Assembly: GCF_021556475.1 (NCBI RefSeq)
Contig: NZ_JAKGBZ010000019.1
Coordinates: 1-64,000 of the forward strand
Direction of reading: 5' to 3'
DNA length: 64,000 nucleotides
Source of the DNA: Acidiphilium iwatense
Lineage (GTDB): Bacteria; Pseudomonadota; Alphaproteobacteria; Acetobacterales; Acetobacteraceae
Below are positions 31,944 to 40,831 of the stretch, piece after piece. The position numbers and the translations under genes were made by a program. The notes beneath the pieces are model-generated. The model worked only from the letters and a program-made list of their open reading frames with translations, was not told the DNA's origin and ran no database searches. Position 1 is the first letter of the stretch, and the number at the start of each line of letters is the position of its first letter.

Positions 31944-33119
31944 TCAGGCCGGCAGAGGGTCGGTGCCGCGATCGAGCAAGGCCAGATAGTCCGAATAGGC
32001 GTAAATCCGGCCGCGTTGCCGTCCCGTGGTCTCGCGCACGACGTTGGTCTTGGCGAGGTTTTCCAGCGCCGTGCTGGCGGTCGGGAAAGAGACGGCGAGT
32101 TTCTCGGAGACAGTCTGGATGGTGACGATCGGGCTGGCTTGCATCAATTCGTGGACGCGGAGCGCGGATGGGGCCGCGCGGCCGAGGCCGGCAATCTGCT
32201 GTCGGTGAGCATCGAACATGGCGATCAGATCGCGCGCCGTCGCGGCGGCTTGTTCCGCCGTCTCCGCGACGCCGGTCAGGAAGAACTCCATCCAGGTCTC
32301 CCAGGTCCCAGCCTGGCGGACCTCCTGCAGGAGCCGATAATAGTCGTCGCGCCGGGATTTCAGGAACAGACTGAGATAGAGGATCGGCTCGCGCAGCACC
32401 CCCGCCTCGCACAGGATCAGGGTGATAAGCAGCCGACCCAGGCGCCCGTTGCCGTCGAGAAAAGGGTGAATCGTCTCGAACTGGACGTGGGCTAGGCCCG
32501 CCCGGATGAGCGGGGGCAGCGCCGCATCCTCGATGTGCAGGAAGCGCTCGAGCGCATCGAGGCATTCGTCCAGCCGGTTCGGCGGTGGCGGCACGAACAG
32601 CGCGTTGCCGGGCCGGGTTCCGCCGATCCAGTTCTGCGAGCGGCGAAACTCGCCCGGTTGCTTCGCGGCGCCCCGTCCTGACTTGAGCAGGATGGCGTGC
32701 ATTTCGCGGATCAACCGGAGCGACAGGGGAAATCCGCCGCGCATCCGGGCGACGCCATGCTCGATCGCCGCGACGTAGTTCGAGACCTCGGTTACGTCGT
32801 CGAGTTCAACCGTCGGCGCTTCATGGTTTTCGAACAGCAGCAGATCGGAAAGCGAGGATTGCGTTCCCTCGATCTGAGAGGACAGCAAGGCTTCCTTGCG
32901 GACATACATGTAGAGGAACAAAGGCGTTGAGGGCAGGATCGTCGTCACGCCGTCGAGGCGCCCGACTGCGGCAATGGCGCGTTCGTAGATCTGCATGAAC
33001 CGTCCGAGTTCGAGCGGCGGATTTGGCGGCAACGGGGCAGGCACATAGGCGCGCACGCGCTCGCCTCCCGCGCTCGTTTCGACATAGGCCCCGAGCCTTT
33101 GGTTCTCTCCGTTCGGCAC
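31944..33119 (-). CDS. Fic-family protein with N-terminal inhibitory motif and C-terminal winged helix
   Basis: This 391-aa protein has the Fic core HPFLDGNGRLGR (residues 218-229) with the catalytic His. An inhibitory (S/T)xxxE(G/N) motif lies on the N-terminal side (SSQIEG, 80-85), so it is class II and self-inhibited. Residues ~315-385 form a winged HTH (VHELMQASPIVTIQTVSEKLAVSFPTASTALENLA). It would AMPylate a protein target. The DNA-binding tail and the dyad just upstream of the gene suggest autoregulation. Target unknown; toxin-like or regulatory. Confidence 0.9.
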   Translation of the reverse strand: MPNGENQRLGAYVETSAGGERVRAYVPAPLPPNPPLELGRFMQIYERAIAAVGRLDGVTTILPSTPLFLYMYVRKEALLSSQIEGTQSSLSDLLLFENHEAPTVELDDVTEVSNYVAAIEHGVARMRGGFPLSLRLIREMHAILLKSGRGAAKQPGEFRRSQNWIGGTRPGNALFVPPPPNRLDECLDALERFLHIEDAALPPLIRAGLAHVQFETIHPFLDGNGRLGRLLITLILCEAGVLREPILYLSLFLKSRRDDYYRLLQEVRQAGTWETWMEFFLTGVAETAEQAAATARDLIAMFDAHRQQIAGLGRAAPSALRVHELMQASPIVTIQTVSEKLAVSFPTASTALENLAKTNVVRETTGRQRGRIYAYSDYLALLDRGTDPLPA

Positions 33120-33131
33120 GCGCGATCCTTT

Positions 33132-33193
33132 AATTAGCCTGGGCCGCTATTAAAGCATACCGCTCTATATCTTAATAGCGGGCGGAGCTAATT
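33132..33193. promoter_or_regulatory. Nested dyad operator upstream of the Fic gene
   Basis: AATTAGC (33132-33138), 5 bp, CCGCTATTAA (33144-33153), 18 bp, TTAATAGCGG (33172-33181), 5 bp, GCTAATT (33187-33193). Both pairs of arms are perfect and share one centre near 33162-33163. The dyad starts 12 bp upstream of the fic start codon and covers the expected promoter. A dimeric wHTH such as the Fic C-terminal domain could bind it. Confidence 0.65.
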
Positions 33194-33387
33194 CAAGGCT
33201 TCCAGCGCCAGGGAAACGGGCCTACGCAATCAGCCACCGAGCGGGAACCAAACTTGCTCTCAGAAGGCTTGGCGTCGGCTTTGCAACTTCGGCTGCGCAT
33301 CCACTCAGAGGCTCGCCGCAGCCGATTTTGCTCCAGTTGAATAGATTCTGCTTGGAGCGGCACGAAAATTGACCGCTCTAAGCAAAA

Positions 33388-33405
33388 ACGGCCCCGAAGG
33401 GCCGT
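33388..33405 (-). terminator. Bidirectional terminator next to the tRNA-Gly fragment
   Basis: ACGGCCC (33388-33394), CGAA, GGGCCGT (33399-33405). On the minus strand this reads with a TTCG tetraloop and a TTTTTG tail, a textbook terminator just downstream of the tRNA 3' end. On the plus strand it is followed by CTTTAT. Confidence 0.85.
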
Positions 33406-33436
33406 CTTTATCGCTCTGATTTTCCTATGGAAAATT

Positions 33437-33486
33437 TGGAGCGGGCGAAGGGATTCGAACCCTCGACCCCAACCTTGGCAAGGTTA
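33437..33486 (-). other. 3' half of tRNA-Gly(GCC): ICE attachment (att) sequence
   Basis: Read on the minus strand, the segment contains anticodon arm AACC-TTGCCAA-GGTT, then the T arm (GAGGGTTCGAATCCCTT) and acceptor CGCCCGC-T-CCA. This is the 3' half of a tRNA-Gly with anticodon GCC. The 5' half (acceptor and D arm) is absent; the sequence beyond 33486 does not fit a tRNA. A 3' tRNA fragment beside a tyrosine integrase gene is the classic att of tRNA-targeting ICEs. ICE-type genes lie on both sides, so this may be attP or a junction of two elements. Confidence 0.8.
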
Positions 33487-33529
33487 CATTTATCCTACGC
33501 CACAGTATCCGAAACCACGAAAACACCCT

Positions 33530-33578
33530 ATAACATCAATATGTTATCTTGACAGCACCGCCGTGTCAACGCTACGAT
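33530..33578 (+). promoter_or_regulatory. Integrase promoter with two overlapping palindromes
   Basis: ATAACAT-CAAT-ATGTTAT (33530-33547) abuts a consensus -35 TTGACA (33549-33554). That box is itself the left arm of TTGACA-n9-TGTCAA (33549-33569). A -10-like TACGAT is at 33573-33578, 18 bp on. GTGGTATC is directly repeated at 33601-33608 and 33612-33619, a possible integrase arm site. The int start codon is at 33647. Confidence 0.6.
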
Positions 33579-33646
33579 AATCCGAGAATTTCCGCTCTCC
33601 GTGGTATCTCGGTGGTATCCGGAAAGCGCAGGCGGAGGCAAATGTA

Positions 33647-35092
33647 ATGGCCAAGCGGACGGGCGTGGCGTTGACCAAAAAGGTCGTCGATGCCGCCGAA
33701 AAACGGGCGAAGCGCTACCATATCTGGGACAGCGAACTGGCGGGTTTCGCCCTGCGCGTCGAGCCCTCCGGGGTTAGGACCTTCATGATCAAGTACCGGG
33801 CTAACGGCGGCGGCCGCTCGGCGAAGCAGCACTGGCTGGTCATCGGGCGGTTCGGGACGCTTACCGCTGACCAAGCCCGCAAGCTCGCCAAGGCCAAGCT
33901 CGGCGGCGTCGCCGCCGGCGCCGATCCTGCCAGCGAGCTTCAGGCCAAGCGGCGCGAAATGACCATGAGCGCGCTCGTCGACCTCTACGAAAAGGAGGGG
34001 TGCGTCATCCAGCGCGGCAAGCGCCAGGGCGAGCCGATGAAGCCCAAGACCAAAGCCTACACCCTGGCGCGGCTCCGCAACCACGTCGTCCCGCTGCTCG
34101 GGACGACCCGGGCGCCGGAGATCAACCCCGGCGACATCGAGCGCTTCGTCGCCGACGTGACAGCCGGGAAGACTGCCAGGGACGAGAAGGTCGGTCCCCG
34201 CAAGCGGATCATCGTCCGCGGGGGCGCCGGAGCCGCCCGCAAGGTGGTGAGAGACCTGTCAGCAGTTTTCAGCTTCGCGCAGCGCAGCGAAATCGTGAAG
34301 CGCAACCCCTGTGAAACAGCGGCGGTGCGGAAGACCGACAATCGGAACGAGCGCTACCTGACGCTTGAGGAAGTCACCCGCCTGGGCGCTGCCTTGGACG
34401 AACTCGAAGCCGAGGGCGTGAACCCCAAATCCGTCAACATCGCCCGCCTCTGGGCGCTCACCGGCTGCCGCCGCGACGAAATCGCCGGATTGCGCTGGTC
34501 CGAGGTCCATGCGGACGAGGGCTTGCTGCTCCTTGGCGACAGCAAGACTGGCAAGTCGCTGCGCCCGCTCGGCGCTGCCGCTGTCGCCCTGCTCAAGAGC
34601 ATCGATAAGACCGCCGGCTCGGATTTCGTCTTCCCGGCCGAACGCGGCGACGGGCATTATCAGGGCATCAAGACGATGTGGAGCAAAGCGATCGCCAAGG
34701 CGAAGCTGCCCGGCGTCACGCCCCACACGCTCCGGCACACGATGGGGTCGACCGCCACCTCGACGGGCGAGGCGTTGGCGCTGACCGCAGCGATCCTCGG
34801 TCATGCGAATCCGCGCTCCACGGCGATCTATGCCCATGTGCAGACAGATCCGTCGCGCCAGGCCGCGGAGCGCGTGAGCGCCAAGATCGCGAGCGCACTC
34901 GCCGGGAAGACCGCGCCTCAGCAATCTCCGGACGAAATCGAGGCGCTGGTGCTCTCGCTCTCACACCGTCTAGCCCAACAGGGCATCGATGCGAGTGAAA
35001 TTGGCGCGTTCGTAAGCCAATTGGTGGCGAATCACCCGCCCGTAACGGGCGATCCGACGTCAGCAGGAAGTTGTCAATCAGGGATTCCGTAA
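33647..35092 (+). CDS. int: Tyrosine site-specific integrase (DUF4102/P4-type)
   Basis: In this 481-aa protein the N-terminal ~100 residues form the DUF4102 arm-binding domain (KVVDAAEKRAKRYHIWDSELAGFALRVEPSG). A core-binding domain follows. The catalytic domain shows Arg in ALTGCRRDEIAGLRW, His-x2-Arg in HTLRHT and the Tyr nucleophile in HANPRSTAIYAHV. It would integrate the element at the 3' end of tRNA-Gly, whose fragment lies 160 bp upstream. Excision would need the RdfS-like protein at 6531, if both belong to one element. Confidence 0.92.
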   Translation: MAKRTGVALTKKVVDAAEKRAKRYHIWDSELAGFALRVEPSGVRTFMIKYRANGGGRSAKQHWLVIGRFGTLTADQARKLAKAKLGGVAAGADPASELQAKRREMTMSALVDLYEKEGCVIQRGKRQGEPMKPKTKAYTLARLRNHVVPLLGTTRAPEINPGDIERFVADVTAGKTARDEKVGPRKRIIVRGGAGAARKVVRDLSAVFSFAQRSEIVKRNPCETAAVRKTDNRNERYLTLEEVTRLGAALDELEAEGVNPKSVNIARLWALTGCRRDEIAGLRWSEVHADEGLLLLGDSKTGKSLRPLGAAAVALLKSIDKTAGSDFVFPAERGDGHYQGIKTMWSKAIAKAKLPGVTPHTLRHTMGSTATSTGEALALTAAILGHANPRSTAIYAHVQTDPSRQAAERVSAKIASALAGKTAPQQSPDEIEALVLSLSHRLAQQGIDASEIGAFVSQLVANHPPVTGDPTSAGSCQSGIP

Positions 35093-35254
35093 AGCCGTCA
35101 GGGCTGCTACGCTGCTCGGGCTTCTCGAATCGCTTCGGTCCATTTTGGGCTGTGGCAGCCGAAAGTGCGACAGGTCGGGTAGCTATATCGCCACACTGGT
35201 CGAAAATGGACAAGCTCTGTGGTGCGAGGTCGGGGGTGAGTAAAGGTTACTATT

Positions 35255-36286
35255 ATGGCGCGTAGCGATCTTCTTGTGTCTTTAATTCGCGCCGGTGCCA
35301 GCGGCGATCGGGAAATGCTGCGCTCTACTGCCGAGGCCATAGTTGCCGACGAACGCGCCAAGAAGCATTTCATCGTAGCCGATCGGATGCAACGGGCCTT
35401 GTCGGCCGTCCCGATCACGCCGCCATCTCTCACCGCGACCTCTCCGCATCTGGCTACCACCAATGGCCGCGAAGCCATTCTGGAAGTCACGCCCCGACTC
35501 CAGTTGGATGACCTGCTCCTTCCTCTTCCGGCGCAAGAAAGTGGCCGCCAGCTCGTCGAGGAGCATCGGCGGGCGGACGTTCTGCGAGCAAGTGGCTACG
35601 AGCCTCGTCACCGCGTTCTCCTGTCCGGTCCGCCGGGCAATGGTAAGACCTCCTTCGCCGAAGGAGTCGCCGAGGGTCTGGGCCTTCCCTTCTACGTGGT
35701 TCGATACGACGCCCTGATCGGAAGTTATCTTGGGGAGACCAACGCTCGCCTACGCAAGCTGTTCGATTACGTAAGAACAACGCCGAGCGTGCTGTTTTTC
35801 GATGAATTCGACGCCATCGGCAAAGAACGCGGTGATACGCACGAGACAGGTGAGATCAAGCGCGTGGTTTCGTTCCTGCTGATGCAGCTCGACCAGCTCC
35901 CGAGCTATGTCATCGTGGTGGCTGCAACCAATCACGGCGAACTGTTGGATCGGGCGGTCTGGCGACGTTTCCAGATGCGGCTTGCGATACCAGCTCCCAA
36001 GAAAAATGAGATTTCCGTCTTTTTGGACCGAATCGTATCAGGCTGGCCAAATGCGCCGAAGATGCCCCTCAATCGTATTGCCAGCCGTCTCGGGGCCGTC
36101 AGCTACGCTGAGGCACTTGATTTCTGCCAGAACGTGAGGCGGCGTCAGATATTGGGTTTGGGGGAGGTGTCGATTGATGACGCACTGCGCGTGGAGCTTG
36201 ACTTGTGGACCTCCCGCGTTACGCCAGAGATCATAAATGCCGAGCGATCCGACGAAGCCTCTCCTGCGGCTGACACCAAAAGCTGA
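35255..36286 (+). CDS. ietA: IetA-like AAA+ ATPase (IetAS defence/maintenance pair)
   Basis: In this 343-aa protein Walker A is LLSGPPGNGKTS (about 122-133), Walker B VLFFDEFDAIG (179-189), followed by sensor VVAATNHGELLDRAVWRRFQMRL. It is a classic AAA+ of the type paired with subtilisin-like proteases. The ietAS pair from an Agrobacterium plasmid works as a stability/incompatibility module, and ietAS homologues are recorded as anti-phage systems. The downstream protease gene starts 50 nt before the end of this one, so they are translationally coupled. Confidence 0.8.
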   Translation: MARSDLLVSLIRAGASGDREMLRSTAEAIVADERAKKHFIVADRMQRALSAVPITPPSLTATSPHLATTNGREAILEVTPRLQLDDLLLPLPAQESGRQLVEEHRRADVLRASGYEPRHRVLLSGPPGNGKTSFAEGVAEGLGLPFYVVRYDALIGSYLGETNARLRKLFDYVRTTPSVLFFDEFDAIGKERGDTHETGEIKRVVSFLLMQLDQLPSYVIVVAATNHGELLDRAVWRRFQMRLAIPAPKKNEISVFLDRIVSGWPNAPKMPLNRIASRLGAVSYAEALDFCQNVRRRQILGLGEVSIDDALRVELDLWTSRVTPEIINAERSDEASPAADTKS

Positions 36287-38762
36287 CCAGCCCCGCCCTG
36301 TAGGGCGTCCCCGACCTGTTCCTCCGCCAGAAGCGTTTTCAAGAGAACGCCAAGCTGTTGCAATCGGGCCGAAGTTCACGCGCTTGGCGGAAGTCCTCGC
36401 GCGAGGAGAAAATGCGCTCGAATTGCGCGCGGACCCAGCAGGCCTCGCTCCTGAGCGTCTGCTCGTTTTTGAGGTGCGCGGGTCCATCAATTCGTTTGCC
36501 GCCGCCATCCAGCAGGTTGCGGGCCTCGAACTCGTAGATGAGGAAGAGCTTGAGGGTGACGAAGAGGATGAGCATCCCTTCGTCTATCTGCTTGTGCCAG
36601 ACATGGTGGCACTGCGAAATCTTGAATCGCTTTGGCGGCGCTGGCAGGCGGGACAACTGGTCTGGGGTGAAACGACCTGGGCAAATGTGTTCGAGCACCT
36701 CAGAGATTTGCGGCCATGGGGATCAAATGATCGAGTCCATCCATCCGATCGGACCTTTCTCGCCACGATTGTCTATGGTCTCGATGACGAAGACCTTGTC
36801 CGTGTCGAAATCGAACTGGTCTTCAGGTCGAATGACGCTGTGGCACGGGAAAGCGAGGCTGAAGTATCAGGTGCCATAACTGCGCGTCGCGGCTTGATCA
36901 TATCGAGGGCGCGTCTGCCGGACATATCCTACCACGCGCTGCTTGCCGACGTTCCGGTTTGGGCGATTCGTGAAATTATCGAGCAACGGATCGAAGGCAT
37001 CGCCGGCCTGGAATCGGTTATGCACATCCGCCCTCAATCGGAAGCCACAACCGTGGAGATCGGCGATCCTGCCGAAGCCCCACAGGCCGACGGCACGGAA
37101 CGAGCATTGGGTGAACCGATCCTCGCGCTCCTTGATGGCGTGCCGGTAAGCGCTCATCGGCGCCTGGCTGCCCATATGGACCTCGACGATCCGTTCGATC
37201 TTGAGCCCGGCGCTCTGGTGGAGTCTCGTGCACACGGCACGGCGATGGCATCGCTCATCATCCACGGCGACCTCAATCGCAATGAGGACCGGCTGCCGAG
37301 GCAGATCCATGTGACCCCGGTGATGGGCAACGGAGACGGGTTTCCTCGCGATAGACTGGTGGTGGACCTGATCCATCTTGCGGTTACGCGCCTGCGTGAA
37401 CAGCGCCCAGGAATCGTGATCGTCAATCTCTCGCTCGGCAATCGCTATAGGCCGTTCCACAATCAGCTTTCGCCCTGGGCGCGTCTTCTTGACCGGCTCG
37501 CCTATCGTCTCGGTCTGCTGTTCGTCGTGAGCGCCGGCAATCAGGTAAACGATTTTGGTATCGCCGCTTATGCGACGGGCCGAGACTATGAGGATGCAGA
37601 CGGACAAAGCCGCGCGACGTCGATGATCACGGCGCTGCACGGCCTGATGGGCGAGCGACGGCTGCTATCGCCAGCGGAAACCCTGAACGGCATCACCGTG
37701 GGGGGCTGCAACGTCGATGCTGTGCCAGTCGTCGATCGCGCGCTCGCGCGAATGCTGATCGATCCCTTCCCGGACCACGTAATGGCGAATCCGTCGAGCA
37801 GCCTTGGGCCTGGATTTGCTCGATCCGTGAAGCCAGACATCTTGATGCCCGGAGCACGCGAGTATATGCGTTTCGTGCGCAACCATGCCCATATTGACGT
37901 TGTGCCAGCCACCGCGTCGCGCGGTGCCGGGCTCAAGGTCGCGGCCCCACCAAGGGCAGGACGCGAAAATCTTGACGGCTATACGAATGGAACGAGTGCG
38001 GCCGCAGCGCTCGCCTCTCGCACCTGTCATCGCATTCATGATGCACTGGAAGCGACCTATGGTGAGGAGTTTTTACGACTTTCACCTTTGCAACGTGCGG
38101 TGCTTCTGAAGGCGTTGTTGGTGCATCCAGCTCAATGGCCGCACGACACTGCGGATCTCATCAAGGCGACAATCGGTCCCTGGGGGCGTGGTCAGGCCGG
38201 CAAGCAGAAAGACAATATCCGACGCTTCATTGGCTATGGCTATGTTGATGCCGAAGACGCTGTGGCTTGTGCCGAGGATCGGGCAACTTTCTTTGCTACC
38301 GGATTGTTGGGAGCGGATCGTATTGTAACAATCGACGTTCCGATTCCCCTCGCAATCGGAGGTCAAGCTAGGCCGCACAGTCTCTCGGTCACTGTGGCCT
38401 GGTTCTCGCCCGTTTCGCCGGGTCGCAAGAGCTACCGCAGTTGCCGCTTGAAGATCCTCAAACCTGCCGAATTGGACGTACTCGCTATCTCCGGCCATAG
38501 TTGGCAACCGGATGAGAACCAGACCAATCGGGGAACCGTCTATTCGCGCTGCTGGAGCGGCGAAAACGCGCCGGCCGTTACCCCGAACATGACCATCCCC
38601 CTCGTCGTTCAGCGCGATCCCGACCAAGGGGCGCCAGTTGACGAAGCCATACCTTTCGGTTTGGCCGTGACGATTTCCATGCCAGGAGAAATCCATCTTT
38701 ATGACGAAGTGCGCGCACGCGCCGCCCCGCACATTCGTCCGCCTGCGGTTCCGGGCATTTAG
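36237..38762 (+). CDS. ietS: IetS-like S8 subtilisin-family protease
   Basis: In this 841-aa protein the catalytic triad is Asp300 (ILALLDGVP), His333 (ESRAHGTAMASL) and Ser587 (GYTNGTSAAAALASR), with VIVNLSLGNRYR and FVVSAGNQVND as the usual flanking strands. There is no signal peptide, so it is likely to act in the cytoplasm. The N-terminal ~280 residues are a separate region, possibly sensory or inhibitory. In ietAS the protease is the toxic part and the ATPase restrains it. The long start overlap with ietA supports this pairing. Confidence 0.82.
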   Translation: MPSDPTKPLLRLTPKADQPRPVGRPRPVPPPEAFSRERQAVAIGPKFTRLAEVLARGENALELRADPAGLAPERLLVFEVRGSINSFAAAIQQVAGLELVDEEELEGDEEDEHPFVYLLVPDMVALRNLESLWRRWQAGQLVWGETTWANVFEHLRDLRPWGSNDRVHPSDRTFLATIVYGLDDEDLVRVEIELVFRSNDAVARESEAEVSGAITARRGLIISRARLPDISYHALLADVPVWAIREIIEQRIEGIAGLESVMHIRPQSEATTVEIGDPAEAPQADGTERALGEPILALLDGVPVSAHRRLAAHMDLDDPFDLEPGALVESRAHGTAMASLIIHGDLNRNEDRLPRQIHVTPVMGNGDGFPRDRLVVDLIHLAVTRLREQRPGIVIVNLSLGNRYRPFHNQLSPWARLLDRLAYRLGLLFVVSAGNQVNDFGIAAYATGRDYEDADGQSRATSMITALHGLMGERRLLSPAETLNGITVGGCNVDAVPVVDRALARMLIDPFPDHVMANPSSSLGPGFARSVKPDILMPGAREYMRFVRNHAHIDVVPATASRGAGLKVAAPPRAGRENLDGYTNGTSAAAALASRTCHRIHDALEATYGEEFLRLSPLQRAVLLKALLVHPAQWPHDTADLIKATIGPWGRGQAGKQKDNIRRFIGYGYVDAEDAVACAEDRATFFATGLLGADRIVTIDVPIPLAIGGQARPHSLSVTVAWFSPVSPGRKSYRSCRLKILKPAELDVLAISGHSWQPDENQTNRGTVYSRCWSGENAPAVTPNMTIPLVVQRDPDQGAPVDEAIPFGLAVTISMPGEIHLYDEVRARAAPHIRPPAVPGI

Positions 38763-38912
38763 CACTGCCCCGAATTTCTCGATGTGCTCGAACGACAAAG
38801 GCTGCTCGCGGTTTCTGACGGCCTCCGGGCAACAGGTAGCGCATTTACTTTGATTAAACAGATTCTCGCGGCCTGAGCGCGCCCTCTTCCTGAGAGTCCA
38901 TTTCGAATCGGG

Positions 38913-39259
38913 TCAGCAACGTGCGACCCTTCGCAGCAGGATGACGGCGGAGGCGGCGTAGAGGAAGGCTTCGGCGGATGATATGAGTTTTTCGACGTCG
39001 CGGGAGAGGCGGCGATTTCGGCCGAGCCAGGCGAAAAATCGTTCAACCACCCAGCGTCGCTTATGGACCTGAAAGCCGACCTGGCCGTCGATCTTGCGGA
39101 CGATCTCGATCGTGATCCTGGTTGCGTTGGCGACCCGCTCGCCCGCGTAAGCGCTGTCGGCAAACACGTGTTCGACAAACGGAAAGAGCGCACGCGACGC
39201 TTGCAGCAGCGGCACGGCGCCGTCGCGATCCTGAAGATCGGCCGGTCCCACGATAAGTT
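38913..39259 (-). pseudogene. IS5-family transposase, C-terminal half (outer IS)
   Basis: The frame reads ...KLIVGPADLQDRDGAVPLLQASRALFPFVEHVFADSAYAGERVANATRITIEIVRK, then RRWVVERFFAWLGRNRRLSRDVEKLI. This is the C-terminal part of an IS5-type DDE transposase, with the catalytic Glu in VVERFFAWL. It joins the N-terminal half at 40194-40653 once the inner IS is removed (GRAL + KLIVGP). Confidence 0.8.
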
Positions 39260-39262
39260 TGA

Positions 39263-40190
39263 GAGTCCGTCTCGAATCGGCTTGTCAACGAGCCAGCCGT
39301 CTGAGCAGTAGGATGGTTGAGGCTGCATAGAGGAAGGCTTCAGCCGAGGCGATGGTTGCCTCGACGTCCTTTGCTAGGCGCCTGTTGCGGTTGATCCAGG
39401 CGAAGAATCGCTCGACGACCCAGCGCTTGGCATGCACGGTGAAACCGACCTGTCCTTCCGGCTTGCGCACGATCTCGACGCGGATCGAGCTGGCTGATGC
39501 AACCCGCGGCCCTTGGTATCCCGCATCGGCGAACGCGCGTTGCACGAACGGCCAACTTGCGCGTGATGCACGCAGCAACGGGCCGGCGCCGTCGCGATCC
39601 TGAATGTTGGCTGCATGGGCCTGTAGCTTGAGCGCCCGGCCATCGGTATCAACCATCGCATGCCGTTTGCGTCCCTTGATTTTCTTGCCGCCATCATACC
39701 CCCGTACACCACCGCTCTCGGTCGTCTTGACGCTTTGACTGTCGATGACGGCGGCACTGGGGCTCGCTTCGCGTCCCGCCCGTTCGCGGTCCCGCATGAC
39801 AAGATGATGGTTGATGGTTTCCCACGTGCCGTCGTCGCGTAACCGGGCAAACCAGCGATACACGGTGCGCCACGGCGGGAAGTTTTTCGGCATCAACCGC
39901 CAGGCAATGCCGCCGCGCAGCACGTAGCAGATGCCGTTGACGATCTCGCGCATCGGGTGTGCCCGCCTTCGGCCGCAACCGACCTCAGGCGGCAGGAAGG
40001 GGAACAGGATTGCCCATTACGCGTCGGTCAGGTCGCTTCCATAACGCAGCTCATCGCGGCTATGATGCCGGCGGGTGGTCGGGGTCCACATCGAGGTCTC
40101 GTCCAAAGTGTTGCAACCTTGACGAATCACGATTTGACCCGGCTGCCCAGCCCCTCGGAGATCGTGTTGAATTCGTTTCGACACAGCCTC
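39263..40190. mobile_element. IS5-family (IS427-group-like) element inserted in the outer IS
   Basis: The 928-bp element has imperfect terminal inverted repeats, GAGTCCGTCTCGAATCGG at 39263 and GAGGCTGTGTCGAAACGA at the other end. Its target duplication is TGA (39260-39262 and 40191-40193), matching the TNA-type target of this group. It carries one transposase frame broken by a stop. Confidence 0.85.
39285..40091 (-). pseudogene. IS5-family transposase with nonsense stop (inner IS)
   Basis: Reading starts MWTPTTRRHHSRDELRYGSDLTDA and meets TAA at 40017-40019. It then continues in the same frame as WAILFPFLPPEVGCGRRRAHPMREIVNG... to the DDE domain (AAVIDSQSVKTTESGG, FADAGYQG, VVERFFAWINRNRR). 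Related proteins have Glu (LTDAEW) at the stop, so a single substitution disabled the gene. Re-initiation at 39953 would give a 222-aa product lacking the N-terminus. Confidence 0.85.
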
Positions 40191-40193
40191 TGA

Positions 40194-40653
40194 GCGCTCG
40201 TCCGTCCGTATCCACGAGGGCGTTGCGCTTACGGCCGTTGATCTTCTTGCCGGCATCAAAGCCGCGCGGACCGCCAGCTTCCGCCGTCTTGACGCTCTGA
40301 CTGTCGAGTATGCCAGCCGATGGACTCGCCTCGCGTCCGGCTTTCTCACGATCGTGCATGACAAGGTGATGGTTGATCGTTTCCCAGATGCCATCGTCGC
40401 GAAACTTGGCAAACCAGCGATAGACGGTTGAGTGCGGCGGGAAATCCTTGGGCAGCATCTCCCAGCCGACCCCACCGCGCAAAACATAGAAAATCGCCTC
40501 AACGATCCGGCGCATAGGCCATTTTCGCCTGCGCCCACAACGGCAAGGGGGCGGCAGGAACGGTTCAAGGATCGACCACTCGGCATCCGTCAGGTCGCTT
40601 CCATAACGCAGGCCTCTACGGCTATGCTGCGCGCGGCTGGTCGGCGTCCACAT
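40194..40653 (-). pseudogene. IS5-family transposase, N-terminal half (outer IS)
   Basis: MWTPTSRAQHSRRGLRYGSDLTDAEWSILEPFLPP... runs through LRGGVGWEMLPKDFPPHSTVYRWFAKFRDDG and GILDSQSVKTAEAGG to NALVDTDGRAL, where the inner IS begins. It contains the first catalytic Asp region but lacks the C-terminus. Confidence 0.8.
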
Positions 40654-40831
40654 GAGGTTTTTCTCCAACTCGGTCTCGACAACCCGTTGGAATCACATCT
40701 CGCCCGGCCAGCCAACCCGCCATCTCTCCTCATTTTGACTTCATTCCGAAAGGACCTCTGAGAAGCACACTCACCGCCCCTGTAAAATTGTTCGTGTCGA
40801 TATCGCCGTTTGCGATCATTATACGAGCCAC

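Larger units (their letters stand above)
38894..40759. mobile_element. IS5-family (IS427-group-like) element, interrupted by a second IS
   Basis: The ends GAGTCCATTTCG (from 38894) and, inverted, GAGGTCCTTTCG (to 40759) are flanked by the target duplication TGA at 38891-38893 and 40760-40762. Subtracting the inner element and its duplicated 3 bp leaves about 935 bp, a normal size for the group. The transposase (minus strand) is split into 40653-40194 and 39259-38913. It lies between ietS and the SEC-C gene. Confidence 0.8.

Noticed and set aside
33437-33515. A complete functional tRNA-Gly gene
   Set aside because: Only the anticodon arm, T arm and 3' acceptor fit; the 5' acceptor strand and D arm do not match.
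34000-34314. Additional ORFs inside the integrase gene
   Set aside because: They are out-of-frame shadows of the integrase.
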